This document shows, piece after piece, positions 18,495 through 27,230 of a DNA stretch of 64,000 bases. Both the position numbers and the translations under genes were made by a program. The notes beneath the pieces were generated by a model. It did not search any database, was not told where the DNA came from, and saw only the letters and a program-made list of their open reading frames with translations. Every line of letters starts with the position of its first letter. Positions within the stretch are counted from its first letter, which is position 1. The DNA is taken from contig NZ_JAUDRZ010000009.1 in the NCBI RefSeq assembly GCF_030380735.1, forward strand, positions 1 through 64,000, given 5' to 3'. The stretch comes from Rhizobium sp. S152. GTDB lineage: Bacteria > Pseudomonadota > Alphaproteobacteria > Rhizobiales > Rhizobiaceae.

Positions 18495-19451
18495 ATGTCA
18501 GCCATTATCTTCGACGTCCTCCCCATCTTCGTGATGATCCTGATCGGCTGGCTGGTGGTCAAGATCGGCTTGATGAAGGCGGAGATCGGCGACGCTCTAA
18601 GCGACTTCGTCTTCAAGCTTGCGGTACCGCTCCTGTTGTTTCGCACCATCGCCGGAGCCGATTTTCACGGCGCTTCGCCGTTCCGCCTCTGGATCGCCTA
18701 TTTCTCGGGCGTGGCCGTGACCTGGGTTGCCGGCCACCTCGCGGCGACGCGCTTTTTCGGCAGAGACGAGCGCATTGGCGTGATATCAGGCGTTTCGTCG
18801 GCCTTTGCCAATACCATCTTCGTCGGCCTGCCGCTGGTGCAGCGGACGGTCGGTGACAAGGGACTGGTGCCGCTGTCGATCCTGATCGCCGTCCATCTGC
18901 CTGTCATGATGATCATTGGCACCATCATGATGGAGCGGGCCGAGCACAAGATTTCCGGCGGCGCCGAACGCAGTATGGCCAAGGTGATACGTCAGATTCT
19001 CCAGAACTTGGTCCGTAATCCGCTGGTTATCGGACTTGCTGGCGGTGCCGCCATGCACCTGCTGGATCTCAGTATGCCGGGACCCATCGAATCCATCGTC
19101 GATCAGATCGCCGGCGTGGCTGGCCCCGTAGCCTTGATATCGCTCGGCATGGCGCTGCAGAGATATGGCGTATCCGGTAATGTCGGTATCGCCAGCGTAA
19201 CCTCCGCCTTCAAGCTTGTGCTTCTTCCTGCATGCGTCTGGGCGGCGAGCTTTCTGTTGGGACTGGCGAGCGACTGGACCGCGGCACTTGTGCTCATCGC
19301 TTCGGTTCCTACAGGCGTGAACGCATGGTTGATCGCCAATCGTTTCGGCGTCGGCCACAGCTTGGCCGCATCGACCATAACGGTCACGACAGGACTGGGC
19401 GCCATCTCGGTGTCGTTCTGGGCCTACATCCTCGGTGGCGCCGCCCAATGA
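18495..19451 (+). CDS. AEC-family transporter (auxin efflux carrier type)
   Basis: A 318-residue inner-membrane protein with about ten spans, in two five-helix halves as in the AEC/BART fold. The opening SAIIFDVLPIFVMILIGWLVVKIG and the ILQNLVRNPLVIGLAGG segment in the middle are typical of bacterial members, which export or exchange organic acids such as malate or malonate. ATG 18495 is taken; the frame is open further upstream only through the terminator. Substrate unknown. Confidence 0.86.
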   Translation: MSAIIFDVLPIFVMILIGWLVVKIGLMKAEIGDALSDFVFKLAVPLLLFRTIAGADFHGASPFRLWIAYFSGVAVTWVAGHLAATRFFGRDERIGVISGVSSAFANTIFVGLPLVQRTVGDKGLVPLSILIAVHLPVMMIIGTIMMERAEHKISGGAERSMAKVIRQILQNLVRNPLVIGLAGGAAMHLLDLSMPGPIESIVDQIAGVAGPVALISLGMALQRYGVSGNVGIASVTSAFKLVLLPACVWAASFLLGLASDWTAALVLIASVPTGVNAWLIANRFGVGHSLAASTITVTTGLGAISVSFWAYILGGAAQ

Positions 19452-19452
19452 A

Positions 19453-19475
19453 AAGCCCGGCACTGGGCCGGGCTT
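19453..19475. terminator. Bidirectional terminator between AEC gene and cycM
   Basis: AAGCCCGGC (19453-19461) pairs with GCCGGGCTT (19467-19475), preceded by extra A residues so that the minus-strand copy ends in TTTT. It lies right after the AEC stop and 12 bases beyond the cycM stop, so it serves both convergent genes. Confidence 0.8.
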
Positions 19476-19486
19476 GACGGTCGTTC

Positions 19487-20062
19487 TTACTGCGTCGCCG
19501 CGTCGGGTGCATTCGGATCCGGCAAAGGCACCGGAGAATCCGACAGGGTGTGCAGGAAGAGGATGAGGTTGGCGCGATCGGTATCCTTGGGAATGCCGGC
19601 AAAGCCCATCGCCGTTCCGGCAATGTACTTCTTCGGAGCCATCAGGAAGTGGCTGAGGTGGTCGAACGTCCACTTCTCGCTGCTGCCCTTGGAAAAGTCC
19701 TTCATAGCCGAAGAATAAGCGAAGCCCTCATGCGAGGCTATCGGACGATCTACGACACCAAAGAGGTTCGGCCCGACCTTGTTCGGTCCCCCTTTAGTGC
19801 CGTCATGACAGGCCTGACACTTCTTGAAAACAGCTTCGCCCGCCTTGGCGTCGGCTTTCGCCAGCAATTGCGCGATCGGCACGGCTGCGGCGGCCGGCGC
19901 GGCTTCCCCGCCGCCTGCGGCAGGCTCTTCCGCCACGATGGCAAAGCCTTCCTTCTCCGGCTTCTCCGAATGAAAGATGCTCTCCGAGGCAATGGAAACA
20001 GACATCAGAACGAAGACCGTTCCAAGTAGCGCCCCCACCGCCGTATTCACGTATGAATTCAT
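19487..20062 (-). CDS. cycM: Membrane-anchored class I cytochrome c (CycM type)
   Basis: A 191-residue c-type cytochrome. Residues 7-28 form an uncleaved signal anchor ([18 protein letters not shown]), a Pro/Ala/Glu-rich linker follows, then the haem site CQACH at residues 82-86 and the axial Met in GTAMGFAG (about residue 152). This layout is that of rhizobial/bradyrhizobial CycM, which carries electrons from the bc1 complex to the aa3 oxidase in the periplasm. GGGGGAG eight bases upstream supports ATG 20062. Confidence 0.93.
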   Translation of the reverse strand: MNSYVNTAVGALLGTVFVLMSVSIASESIFHSEKPEKEGFAIVAEEPAAGGGEAAPAAAAVPIAQLLAKADAKAGEAVFKKCQACHDGTKGGPNKVGPNLFGVVDRPIASHEGFAYSSAMKDFSKGSSEKWTFDHLSHFLMAPKKYIAGTAMGFAGIPKDTDRANLILFLHTLSDSPVPLPDPNAPDAATQ

Positions 20063-20220
20063 CTGCGATGCTCCCCCTCACAAACCGGCAGACATAAAAC
20101 CGGTCTGTCTCTTGAAATCGAGCGGAACCTATGTCTTTTGGCTACCTCTTGCAACAGCCGAACGCGTCCGCTGCATGAGACTTTTTGACACCTTTCCGCC
20201 GGGAATTGAAGGCCTGCACA

Positions 20221-20976
20221 ATGACTAATCCAAATTTAGACAACGTCCTCGTCCTCATTCCGGCACGCATGGCATCGACCCGGTTGCCCGACAAACCGCT
20301 TGCCGATATCTGCGGTCAACCGATGATCGTGCAGGTCGCGCGGCGTGCGACAGAGGCGGCGATCGGCCGCGTCGTCGTGGCCGTCGACGACCAGCGCGTC
20401 TTGGACGTCGTGAAGGAAGCCGGCTTTGAGGTCGTCATGACCAGCAAGGATCACCAGTCAGGCTCCGACCGTATCTACGAGGCTCTGACGAAGGTCGATC
20501 CGGAGGGCAAGGCGCAATATATCGTCAACGTGCAAGGCGATCTTCCGACGATCGAGCCGGAAACAGTGCGGGCGTCATTGCGTCCGCTGCTGGACGAAGC
20601 CGTCGACATCGCCACGCTGACGATCGAGATCGACAACGAGGAAGACAAGACGGCGCCGCATATCGTCAAGATCGTCGGCTCGCCGCTGTCCGAGACCCGT
20701 CTGAAGGCGCTCTATTTCACGCGTGCCACCGCACCTTATGGCAATGGCCCGCTCTATCATCACATCGGCCTCTACACCTATCGTCGCTCGGCATTGGAGC
20801 GCTTCGTCGCGCTCGGCCCGTCCACGCTCGAGAAGCGCGAGTCGCTGGAGCAGTTGCGGGCGCTGGAAGCCGGCATGCGTATCGATGCCGAGATCGTTGA
20901 CACCGTTCCGCTCGGTGTCGATACTCCCGCCGACCTTGAAAAGGCACGGCGCATTCTCTCCGCCCAATCGAAGTAA
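20221..20976 (+). CDS. kdsB: 3-deoxy-manno-octulosonate cytidylyltransferase (CMP-Kdo synthetase)
   Basis: Activates Kdo with CTP for addition to lipid A, an essential step of lipopolysaccharide inner-core synthesis. The 251-residue protein opens with [19 protein letters not shown] (nucleotide loop), then [13 protein letters not shown] and [11 protein letters not shown], all KdsB signatures. Start at MTNPNLDN (20221); reading from 20185 lacks family sequence. It is followed ten bases later by pheA on the same strand, a pairing seen in rhizobia. Confidence 0.94.
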   Translation: MTNPNLDNVLVLIPARMASTRLPDKPLADICGQPMIVQVARRATEAAIGRVVVAVDDQRVLDVVKEAGFEVVMTSKDHQSGSDRIYEALTKVDPEGKAQYIVNVQGDLPTIEPETVRASLRPLLDEAVDIATLTIEIDNEEDKTAPHIVKIVGSPLSETRLKALYFTRATAPYGNGPLYHHIGLYTYRRSALERFVALGPSTLEKRESLEQLRALEAGMRIDAEIVDTVPLGVDTPADLEKARRILSAQSK

Positions 20977-20986
20977 CGGATCTCCC

Positions 20987-21847
20987 ATGAGCATCAAGAC
21001 CAACAAAATCGCCTTCCAGGGCGACTTCGGCGCCAATTCCGACATGGCCTGCCGCGACATGTTTCCTGATATGGATCCGCTACCATGCCAGACCTTCGAG
21101 GATGCCTTCGTGGCGCTTGAAAGCGGTGATGCCGACCTGGCTATGATCCCGATCGAGAACACCATCGCCGGCCGCGTCGCCGACATTCACCACTTGCTGC
21201 CGGAATCGCGCCTTCACATCATCGGCGAGTACTTCATGCCGATCCGCTTTCAGTTGATGGTGCTGCCAGGTGTCACCAAGGACGAAGTCCGCACGGTCCA
21301 TAGTCACATCCACGCGCTCGGCCAGTGCCGCAAGATCGTCCGCGCCAATGGCTGGAAGGCAGTGGTGGCCGGCGATACGGCGGGCGCCGCCAAGCTGGTG
21401 CAGGAAACCGGCGATCGCTCGATGGCGGCACTTGCGCCGCGGCTCGCCGCCGATCTCTACAAGCTCGACATCATCGCGGAGAACGTCGAGGACACGGAGG
21501 ATAACGTGACCCGATTCGTCGTCCTGTCGCGTGACGAGCAGTGGGCGGAACGCGAAGCTCCCGAGGAAAAGCTGGTCACCACCTTCGTCTTCAACGTCCG
21601 CAACATTCCGGCAGCGCTCTATAAGGCACTCGGCGGCTTCGCCACCAATAGCATCAACATGACCAAGCTGGAGAGCTACCAGCTCGGCGGCAAGTTCGTC
21701 GCCACCCAGTTCTATGCCGATATCGAGGGTCATCCAAACGACGCAAACGTTCGCCGCGCTTTGGAAGAGTTGCAGTTCTTCTCCGAGAAAGTACGGATCC
21801 TCGGCGTCTACAAGGGCCACCCGATGCGGGGCCAGCTGCAGAAATGA
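20987..21847 (+). CDS. pheA: Prephenate dehydratase
   Basis: Converts prephenate to phenylpyruvate in phenylalanine synthesis. The 286-residue monofunctional enzyme has the dehydratase domain (IAFQGDFGANSDMA at the start; IPIENTIAGRVADIHHLL; the catalytic Thr in DNVTRFVVL) and a C-terminal ACT domain (residues about 195-275, ALYKALGGFATNSINMTKLESYQLGGKF) that binds phenylalanine for feedback control. No chorismate mutase part is fused. It is probably cotranscribed with kdsB and ends in a strong terminator. Confidence 0.95.
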   Translation: MSIKTNKIAFQGDFGANSDMACRDMFPDMDPLPCQTFEDAFVALESGDADLAMIPIENTIAGRVADIHHLLPESRLHIIGEYFMPIRFQLMVLPGVTKDEVRTVHSHIHALGQCRKIVRANGWKAVVAGDTAGAAKLVQETGDRSMAALAPRLAADLYKLDIIAENVEDTEDNVTRFVVLSRDEQWAEREAPEEKLVTTFVFNVRNIPAALYKALGGFATNSINMTKLESYQLGGKFVATQFYADIEGHPNDANVRRALEELQFFSEKVRILGVYKGHPMRGQLQK

Positions 21848-21848
21848 C

Positions 21849-21873
21849 AAAAGGGCGCCGAAGCGCCCTTTTT
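21849..21873 (+). terminator. Intrinsic terminator of kdsB-pheA
   Basis: AAAAGGGCGC-CGAA-GCGCCCTTTTT directly after the pheA stop. The A-tract on the 5' side also lets it end the convergent VOC gene (stop at 21888). Confidence 0.92.
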
Positions 21874-21887
21874 AATGCGATCGCGAT

Positions 21888-22256
21888 TTATTTATCTGGC
21901 TCACAGACGCGCAGCCGGTGCCCGTCAGGATCAAGCACGACGAAGGTTGGGCCGAAGTCGAGATCGGTCAGATCCTGGGCGATGGGTAGATGTCGATCGC
22001 GCCAGTCACGGTAGAGGTTCGAGACCCCGTTTTCACCCGGCACCATGAAGGCGATCTCGGCCCTGCTGCCGATCGCCGACGGCCGCGGCATCACGCTGCT
22101 CAACCGCCACAGGCCGAGCGTGAAACCGCCATCGAGCGCGAAGGCGACGAAATTGGGCGCAGCGGCAACCGGTTCGCGATTAAGCAGCGCCTTGTAGAAC
22201 GACGCGCTCTCGGCGGGATCCCTCACATAGAGAATGATAAGATTCGGGCTGTTCAT
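21888..22256 (-). CDS. VOC-superfamily protein (glyoxalase/bleomycin-resistance type)
   Basis: A 122-residue protein with two beta-alpha-beta-beta-beta modules: LIILYVRDPAESASFYKALL at the start and DLDFGPTFVVLDPDGHRLRVCEPDK at the end, the usual vicinal-oxygen-chelate pattern with a metal Glu near the terminus. GAGGGA six bases upstream fixes ATG 22256. It lies downstream of a DUF1127-like gene and a WYL regulator on the same strand. Members range from glyoxalases to antibiotic-binding proteins, so no reaction is claimed. Confidence 0.85.
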   Translation of the reverse strand: MNSPNLIILYVRDPAESASFYKALLNREPVAAAPNFVAFALDGGFTLGLWRLSSVMPRPSAIGSRAEIAFMVPGENGVSNLYRDWRDRHLPIAQDLTDLDFGPTFVVLDPDGHRLRVCEPDK

Positions 22257-22357
22257 GGTTATGTCCCTCGTTTTTGGAAACAAGCGTGATGGCTCGACCG
22301 CCGCCGGCATGCCGGCGGCGTTGAAAAGGCTCGGATGAAAAAGCTTAGGAGCGTCGG

Positions 22358-22582
22358 TTAGCGTTCGCGTGCGTGGCTGCCCCAGTCGATAACGCCGATG
22401 TCGCGTCTCAAGTTCTCGGACATCGATAGCGGATCGAGGCGCGGCGTGCCGCTGCGGCTCATGTTGCGGGACGCGTTCTGCATCATGCGCAGCATCAACG
22501 ACTGCGGATACCATGTGTCGGAAACGGCGTCCTCGGAACGCAGGGTGCCGCGCGGGGTCTGGCAAGTGTTCAGGCTCGTCAT
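22358..22582 (-). CDS. Small DUF1127-like protein
   Basis: A 74-residue protein starting MTSLNTCQTP, with AGAGGA nine to ten bases before ATG 22582. The C-terminal part, LSMSENLRRDIGVIDWGSHARER, resembles the DUF1127 motif (leucine-rich helix, then LRRDIG). DUF1127 proteins in Agrobacterium and Rhodobacter have been linked to RNA binding and stress or phosphate responses. Assignment rests on that short motif only. Confidence 0.55.
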   Translation of the reverse strand: MTSLNTCQTPRGTLRSEDAVSDTWYPQSLMLRMMQNASRNMSRSGTPRLDPLSMSENLRRDIGVIDWGSHARER

Positions 22583-22633
22583 GGCAGGTCCTCTTGTTTC
22601 GATGGACCCACAATAGCGCCACACACTGTCAGT

Positions 22634-23338
22634 TTATGGCAGTAGTGTTTTCTGTTCGCGCGGCTCGATTTCGCGCTCGCTCCATTCCTGCAGCAGCACG
22701 GCACGGCGGCGAGGATAGCGTGTTTCCTGCGGGATCATCTCGACGATCCGATCGGTGCGGAAATGTCGGTAGTCTTGTCGGAGCTCACACCATGCGACCA
22801 CCATCCGCACCTGCTCGGTGTAGCTGATGGCAAACGGCCAGACGTTGCGGATCGAAACCGCGCCGCCTTCGTCCGTATAGGTCAGTTTCAGCACCCGCTC
22901 GGAGCGGATTGCCTTTCGGATGACGCCGAGATCGGCCTTGCTCGCGATCGGCGGGCGCATGTGGATGAGGAGAGGGGAGGTCTCGATCTCGTCGCGGATC
23001 TCGCGCGGCAGCACGTCGGCGATCTTGGCCAGCGCATCCGCACCCGCCGCGGCCAGGCGCGGATCGGCTGCCCGGGCCACCCAGCGTGATCCAAGGACCA
23101 ATGCCTCGATCTCGTCCTGCGAAAACATCATCGGCGGCAGCATGAAGCCCGGCCTGAGGATGTAACCGATGCCCGGCTCGCCCTCGATCAGCGCGCCCTG
23201 CGCCTGCAGGCTGGCGATATCGCGGTAGAGCGTGCGAATGCTGACACCGGTCTCGCAGGCCAACACCGAGCCGCTGACCGGCCGCCGGTAGCGGCGCAGT
23301 GTTTGCAGCAATGTCAGCAGGCGTTCGGAGCGCGCCAT
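22634..23338 (-). CDS. HTH and WYL-domain transcriptional regulator (YafY type)
   Basis: A 234-residue regulator: residues 1-60 are a DeoR-like winged helix (SERLLTLLQTLRRYRRPVSGSVLACETGVSIRTLYRDIASLQAQG), and residues 130-210 a WYL domain with VLKLTYTDEGG and MVVAWCELRQDYRHFRTDRI, the ligand-sensing part. It begins nine bases after nudC and precedes the DUF1127-like and VOC genes, which it may control. No ribosome site is obvious, so translation may be coupled to nudC. Confidence 0.87.
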   Translation of the reverse strand: MARSERLLTLLQTLRRYRRPVSGSVLACETGVSIRTLYRDIASLQAQGALIEGEPGIGYILRPGFMLPPMMFSQDEIEALVLGSRWVARAADPRLAAAGADALAKIADVLPREIRDEIETSPLLIHMRPPIASKADLGVIRKAIRSERVLKLTYTDEGGAVSIRNVWPFAISYTEQVRMVVAWCELRQDYRHFRTDRIVEMIPQETRYPRRRAVLLQEWSEREIEPREQKTLLP

Positions 23339-23347
23339 GTTATTGGC

Positions 23348-24310
23348 CTATCGGTTCTTCCACTCCACCCAGTCGCGCATCAGGCGATGGGCAATGGCGC
23401 CCTTTGGCGGCGGCGCCGCGCCGGTGCTGCCGGGGCGCTCGAGCATCTCGAGTGTTTCTTCCCGGGTAAACCAGCGGCAATCTTCCAGCTCCTGCTCGTC
23501 GCGAACGATGTTCCTGGATTTCGCCTCGGCATAGCATCCGATCATCAGCGTGTGCGGCATCGGCCAGGGCTGGGAGGCGTGGTAGCGGATGCGGCCGGTG
23601 TGGATGCCGGATTCCTCCAACGTCTCGCGGCGAACGGCGTTTTCGATCGTCTCGCCGGGCTCCACGAAGCCGGCAAGGCAGGAATACATGCCCGGCGCGA
23701 AATGCGGCCCGCGGCCGAGCAGGCAGAGATCGCGCTCCTCGTCCACGGTCAACATGATGACCACGGGGTCGGTGCGCGGGAAAATCATGTGCCCGCAAGC
23801 GGAGCATACGCGCTTGTAGCCGCCGATCCGCATCTCCATCGCCGAGCCGCAGCGGCCGCAGAACTTGTTGTCGCCGTTCCAGCGGATCAGGCTGGCGCCC
23901 TGGGCGAATTCGCCGAGCAGAACCTCATCGAGCAGCATGTCGCGATAAAGCGACCGGCCATCAGCAGGCTTATAGTGGCTGGAAAGCTCTTCTTCCGATA
24001 CTGCGACAGGCACGGCCAGCCGGGGTTCGCCTGTCTTGCGGTAACTGAGCAGGACGGTCTCGTCCCAGTTCGGCTTCAAGTCCTTCAGTTCGTAGCGCGC
24101 GAACAGCGGGTCGAGCACCTGGCCATCATGCTTCAGCACCAGCTTGTCACCGCTGAAGGCGAAGATATGGGTTCCGTCCTTGGCCAGCGCCTCGTCAACC
24201 GAGCTCTCGTTGCGATGCTCGGAATCGCGGACCAAGTCATTGGCGGCGAAGGCAGTCAGATTGCTGGGTTCCGGATGGGGTACATCCGAATCGAAAAGCG
24301 AACGGCTCAT
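23348..24310 (-). CDS. nudC: NADH pyrophosphatase / RNA deNADding Nudix hydrolase (NudC)
   Basis: Splits NADH to NMNH and AMP and removes NAD caps from RNA 5' ends. The 320-residue protein has the zinc ribbon CGRCGSAM...CSACG, then the complete Nudix box GFVEPGETIENAVRRETLEESGI, and the NudC-specific SQPWPMPHTLMIG after it. The start overlaps the HIT gene stop by four bases, so the two are coupled. Confidence 0.94.
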   Translation of the reverse strand: MSRSLFDSDVPHPEPSNLTAFAANDLVRDSEHRNESSVDEALAKDGTHIFAFSGDKLVLKHDGQVLDPLFARYELKDLKPNWDETVLLSYRKTGEPRLAVPVAVSEEELSSHYKPADGRSLYRDMLLDEVLLGEFAQGASLIRWNGDNKFCGRCGSAMEMRIGGYKRVCSACGHMIFPRTDPVVIMLTVDEERDLCLLGRGPHFAPGMYSCLAGFVEPGETIENAVRRETLEESGIHTGRIRYHASQPWPMPHTLMIGCYAEAKSRNIVRDEQELEDCRWFTREETLEMLERPGSTGAAPPPKGAIAHRLMRDWVEWKNR

Positions 24311-24717
24311 GATGTAAGGGCTTCCCGCAAAGTCTCTATCAGTTGATCTCGTTTAGCGTCGTCATAGGCTTCCGGCTTGCCGAAGCCCCACACGGGGCCG
24401 GGCCAGTTGGCATCGCCCTCGAAACGCGCGATCACATGAACATGAAGCTGCCGGACGATGTTGCCAATAGCCGCGACGTTGATTTTTGCAGCACCGGTCA
24501 CCTTCTTCAGCGCCGAAGCGACCATTTCGGTCTCGAATGTCAGCATCACTTGGTCGAGTGGCGTCAGCTCGAAAATCTCGGTGATATCGGCACGGCGCGG
24601 CACCAGGATGAGCCACGGCCAGCGACAGTCCTTGGATAGTCTGAGGTCGCAGAGCCCCGTCCGCATGATGCTGATGCTGTCATTGGCGAGCCGATGGTCG
24701 AGTTCGAATGCGTCCAA
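24307..24717 (-). CDS. HIT-family nucleotide-binding protein
   Basis: A 136-residue protein of the histidine-triad superfamily, which hydrolyse or transfer nucleoside phosphates. The usual His-x-His-x-His reads QLHVHVI, so the first His is Gln while the catalytic middle His remains. I start it at TTG 24717 because AGGAGG lies eight bases upstream; continuing the frame to an ATG at 24837 would translate through the SRP RNA gene and its promoter. It is coupled to nudC by ATGA. Confidence 0.82.
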   Translation of the reverse strand: MDAFELDHRLANDSISIMRTGLCDLRLSKDCRWPWLILVPRRADITEIFELTPLDQVMLTFETEMVASALKKVTGAAKINVAAIGNIVRQLHVHVIARFEGDANWPGPVWGFGKPEAYDDAKRDQLIETLREALTS

Positions 24718-24769
24718 CGGGTATTCCTCCTGATTTTTCCAGAGGCTAGCAGTTTTTTTGGGGCTTGGC

Positions 24770-24798
24770 TTGCTTTTGATCGCGATATTGCCGATATG
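24770..24798 (+). promoter_or_regulatory. Promoter of the SRP RNA gene
   Basis: TTGCTT (24770-24775), a 17-bp spacer, and GATATG (24793-24798) give a sigma-70 type promoter whose expected start lies at 24804-24806, matching the first paired bases of the RNA. It is divergent from the HIT gene. Confidence 0.7.
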
Positions 24799-24803
24799 TG
24801 CCT

Positions 24804-24903
24804 TCGGGAGGTTGGTGGTGGACGAGCCACTCGCCAACCGGGTCAGGTCCGGAAGGAAGCAGCCCTAACGAGCCAGGCACGGGTCATCGTGCCAGCCTCC
24901 CAC
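24804..24903 (+). ncRNA. ffs: Signal recognition particle RNA (4.5S RNA)
   Basis: The apical domain shows the invariant core GGTCAGGTCCGGAAGGAAGC followed by AGCCCTAACGAG, the site bound by Ffh. Its helix closes by GGGAGG (24806-24811) with CCTCCC (24896-24901), so the molecule is about 100 nt, the small bacterial form without an Alu domain. It targets membrane proteins co-translationally. A hairpin GCCCGAA/TTCGGGC (24921-24937) follows and may help end it, though without a T-run. Ends are approximate. Confidence 0.95.
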
Positions 24904-24950
24904 CCTTCTCTCCATCCTTTGCCCGAAGAGTTCGGGCGTTAAGCAGGGCG

Positions 24951-26816
24951 ATGAGCGACACCGAGCGACAATCACAAGATGCCGCCTCGACGGGCACCGG
25001 ATACCGGGTGCTGGCACGCAAATACCGCCCCAAGGATTTCACGGATCTGATGGTTGGCCAGGAGCCGATGGTCCAGACCCTGACCAACGCCTTCGAGACC
25101 GGCCGTATCGCGCAAGCCTATATGCTCACAGGCGTTCGCGGGGTCGGCAAGACCACGACCGCCCGTATCCTGGCGCGCGCGTTGAACTACAAGACCGCCG
25201 AGATCGACAAGCCCACGATCGACCTCAGGATCCCCGGCGAGCACTGCCAGGCGATCATGGAAGGCCGGCATGTCGACGTCATCGAGATGGACGCCGCCTC
25301 GCACACCGGTATCGACGATATTCGCGAGATCATCGAACAGGTGCGCTACCGTCCGGTTTCGGCGCGCTACAAGGTCTACATCATCGACGAAGTGCACATG
25401 CTCTCGACCCAGGCCTTCAACGGCCTGTTGAAGACGCTCGAGGAGCCGCCGGAGCATGTGAAGTTCATCTTCGCCACCACGGAAATCCGCAAGGTGCCGA
25501 TCACGGTCCTGTCGCGCTGCCAGCGCTTCGACCTGCGCCGCATCAGCGCGTCCGATCTCGTCGGCCTGTTCACCACGATCGCATCGAAGGAAGGCATCGA
25601 GGCCGAGCCCGATGCGCTGGCGATGATCGCCCGCGCAGCCGAGGGCTCCGCCCGCGACGGTCTCTCGCTGCTCGACCAGGCGATTGCCCACGGCGGCGGC
25701 GCAGTCCTCACTGACTCCGTTCGCGGCATGCTCGGCCTTGCCGATCGCGCCCGTATCGTCGATCTTTTCCAGCATGTCGTCAAAGGCGACGTGGCGGCGG
25801 TACTTTCGGAATTCGAAAGCCAATACGATGCCGGCGCCAATCCCGTCGCTGTGCTGACCGACCTTGCCGATTTCACCCACTTGGTCACCCGGCTGAAATA
25901 CGTGCCTGAAGGCGCCAACGATCCGTCGCTCAGCGAAATCGAGCGCATCAAGGCTGCCGAATTCGCCCAAAGTGTCGCGGTGACCACGCTGTCGCGTATC
26001 TGGCAGATGCTGCTCAAGGGCATCCCGGAAGCGGAAGCCTCGTCGCGCCCGGCCGGTGCGGCCGAAATGGTGCTGATCCGTCTTGCGCATGCGGCCCATC
26101 TGCCTGCGCCCGAGGATGCAGCCCGCCGGCTCGCCGAGTTTTCGGAGAATGGCGGCGGCTCCAGACAGCCCACACCATCGGGCAATGGCGGCGGCGGTGC
26201 TACGGTCAATTATCAGGGCAATGTCGTGGTTCGGGGAAGCGAGGCGGTTGCGCCGCGTCCGCAGTCCTCCGGACCTACCGCCATGTTACGCGCCGTACCC
26301 AATACCAACCCGCAGGCGATGCCGGTCGGTCGCGCCGAGGCCGAGGCGCCCGCGCCGCTGGTTTCAGTCAAGTCCATCAGCGACATAGTCGATCTTGCTG
26401 GCGAAAAGCGAGACGTGAAGATCAAGGCGTTGGTGCGTAATTTCGTACGCCCCGTCCGTGTCGAACCCGGCATTCTCGACGTCAACTTGACGGAAGGTGC
26501 TCCCGGCACGCTGCTCAACGAACTGGCGGTCAAGCTCAGGGAATGGACCGGAATCCACTGGATCGTCAGCCTCAGCCGCGATCAGGGCCAGCCGACCATG
26601 GTGGAGGCGGAAGCGCGCGCCAAGGAGCAGCAGGTCAGCGATGCCCGCCAGGATCCCGACGTGGCTGCCATTCTTTCCCAGTTTCCCGGCGCCAAGATTA
26701 TCGACGTTCGCGTCAGGGCGCCGGCGCCGGAGGAAGACGAAGGTACGGTTCAGGCGCCTGCGGTGGCCGAATCCGAAGAGGGCGATATCCTGCCCGGCGA
26801 CGACATAGAATTCTAA
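24951..26816 (+). CDS. dnaX: DNA polymerase III subunit gamma/tau
   Basis: Clamp-loader ATPase, 621 residues. The N-terminal AAA+ module has YRVLARKYRPKDF, Walker A GVRGVGKT at residues 61-68, Walker B VYIIDEVHML and sensor 1 FIFATTE, followed by SRCQRFDLRR. The zinc-binding cysteine cluster is reduced (GEHCQA). After residue 400 come a Gly/Pro/Ala-rich linker and the tau-like C-terminus ending in an acidic tail. It begins 48 bases after the SRP RNA, at MSDTERQS. No clear slippery run for a programmed gamma frameshift was noticed. Confidence 0.95.
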   Translation: MSDTERQSQDAASTGTGYRVLARKYRPKDFTDLMVGQEPMVQTLTNAFETGRIAQAYMLTGVRGVGKTTTARILARALNYKTAEIDKPTIDLRIPGEHCQAIMEGRHVDVIEMDAASHTGIDDIREIIEQVRYRPVSARYKVYIIDEVHMLSTQAFNGLLKTLEEPPEHVKFIFATTEIRKVPITVLSRCQRFDLRRISASDLVGLFTTIASKEGIEAEPDALAMIARAAEGSARDGLSLLDQAIAHGGGAVLTDSVRGMLGLADRARIVDLFQHVVKGDVAAVLSEFESQYDAGANPVAVLTDLADFTHLVTRLKYVPEGANDPSLSEIERIKAAEFAQSVAVTTLSRIWQMLLKGIPEAEASSRPAGAAEMVLIRLAHAAHLPAPEDAARRLAEFSENGGGSRQPTPSGNGGGGATVNYQGNVVVRGSEAVAPRPQSSGPTAMLRAVPNTNPQAMPVGRAEAEAPAPLVSVKSISDIVDLAGEKRDVKIKALVRNFVRPVRVEPGILDVNLTEGAPGTLLNELAVKLREWTGIHWIVSLSRDQGQPTMVEAEARAKEQQVSDARQDPDVAAILSQFPGAKIIDVRVRAPAPEEDEGTVQAPAVAESEEGDILPGDDIEF

Positions 26817-26837
26817 GTACCAAGAAGGAGTATGGCG

Positions 26838-27161
26838 ATGCGTGACATCATGGGCATGATGGGCAAAGTCAAGGAAATGCAGGCCAAGATGGAGCAGATG
26901 CAGGCGGAGATCGCCGAGCTCGCCGTCGAAGGCAAGTCCGGCGGCGGTCTGGTCACCGTCGTCGTCACCGGCAAGGGCGAGATGAAGAGCTTGAAGATCG
27001 ATCCGTCGCTCTTCAAGGAGGACGACGTCGAAATCCTCGAAGACTTGATCGTTGCCGCCCATAAGGATGCCAAGGACAAGGCGGACGCCGTCGCCGCGGA
27101 AAAGACCAAGGCGCTGACCGCAGGCCTGCCGATCCCGCCCGGCTTCAAGATGCCGTTCTGA
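26838..27161 (+). CDS. YbaB/EbfC nucleoid-associated protein
   Basis: A 107-residue DNA-binding dimer of the YbaB/EbfC family: long N-terminal helix [21 protein letters not shown], central [26 protein letters not shown], and C-terminal [16 protein letters not shown] ending GFKMPF. The start at MRDIMG (26838) has AGGAG seven bases upstream; the in-frame ATG at 26832 is too close to that site. It follows dnaX after 21 bases, a widely conserved pair. Confidence 0.93.
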   Translation: MRDIMGMMGKVKEMQAKMEQMQAEIAELAVEGKSGGGLVTVVVTGKGEMKSLKIDPSLFKEDDVEILEDLIVAAHKDAKDKADAVAAEKTKALTAGLPIPPGFKMPF

Positions 27162-27230
27162 TCGGCCAGAATCTCACGATCCGAACGAAGGCGGCGCCGT
27201 TGGGCGCCGCGCTTGCTTTCGGCGATCGGC

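Noticed and set aside
18359..18856. 165-codon plus frame crossing the orphan terminator and AEC gene
   Set aside because: Out of frame with the clear AEC transporter and interrupted in logic by a strong terminator.
24718..24837. N-terminal extension of the HIT gene to an ATG at 24837
   Set aside because: It would run through the SRP RNA gene and its promoter, and AGGAGG positions the start at TTG 24717.
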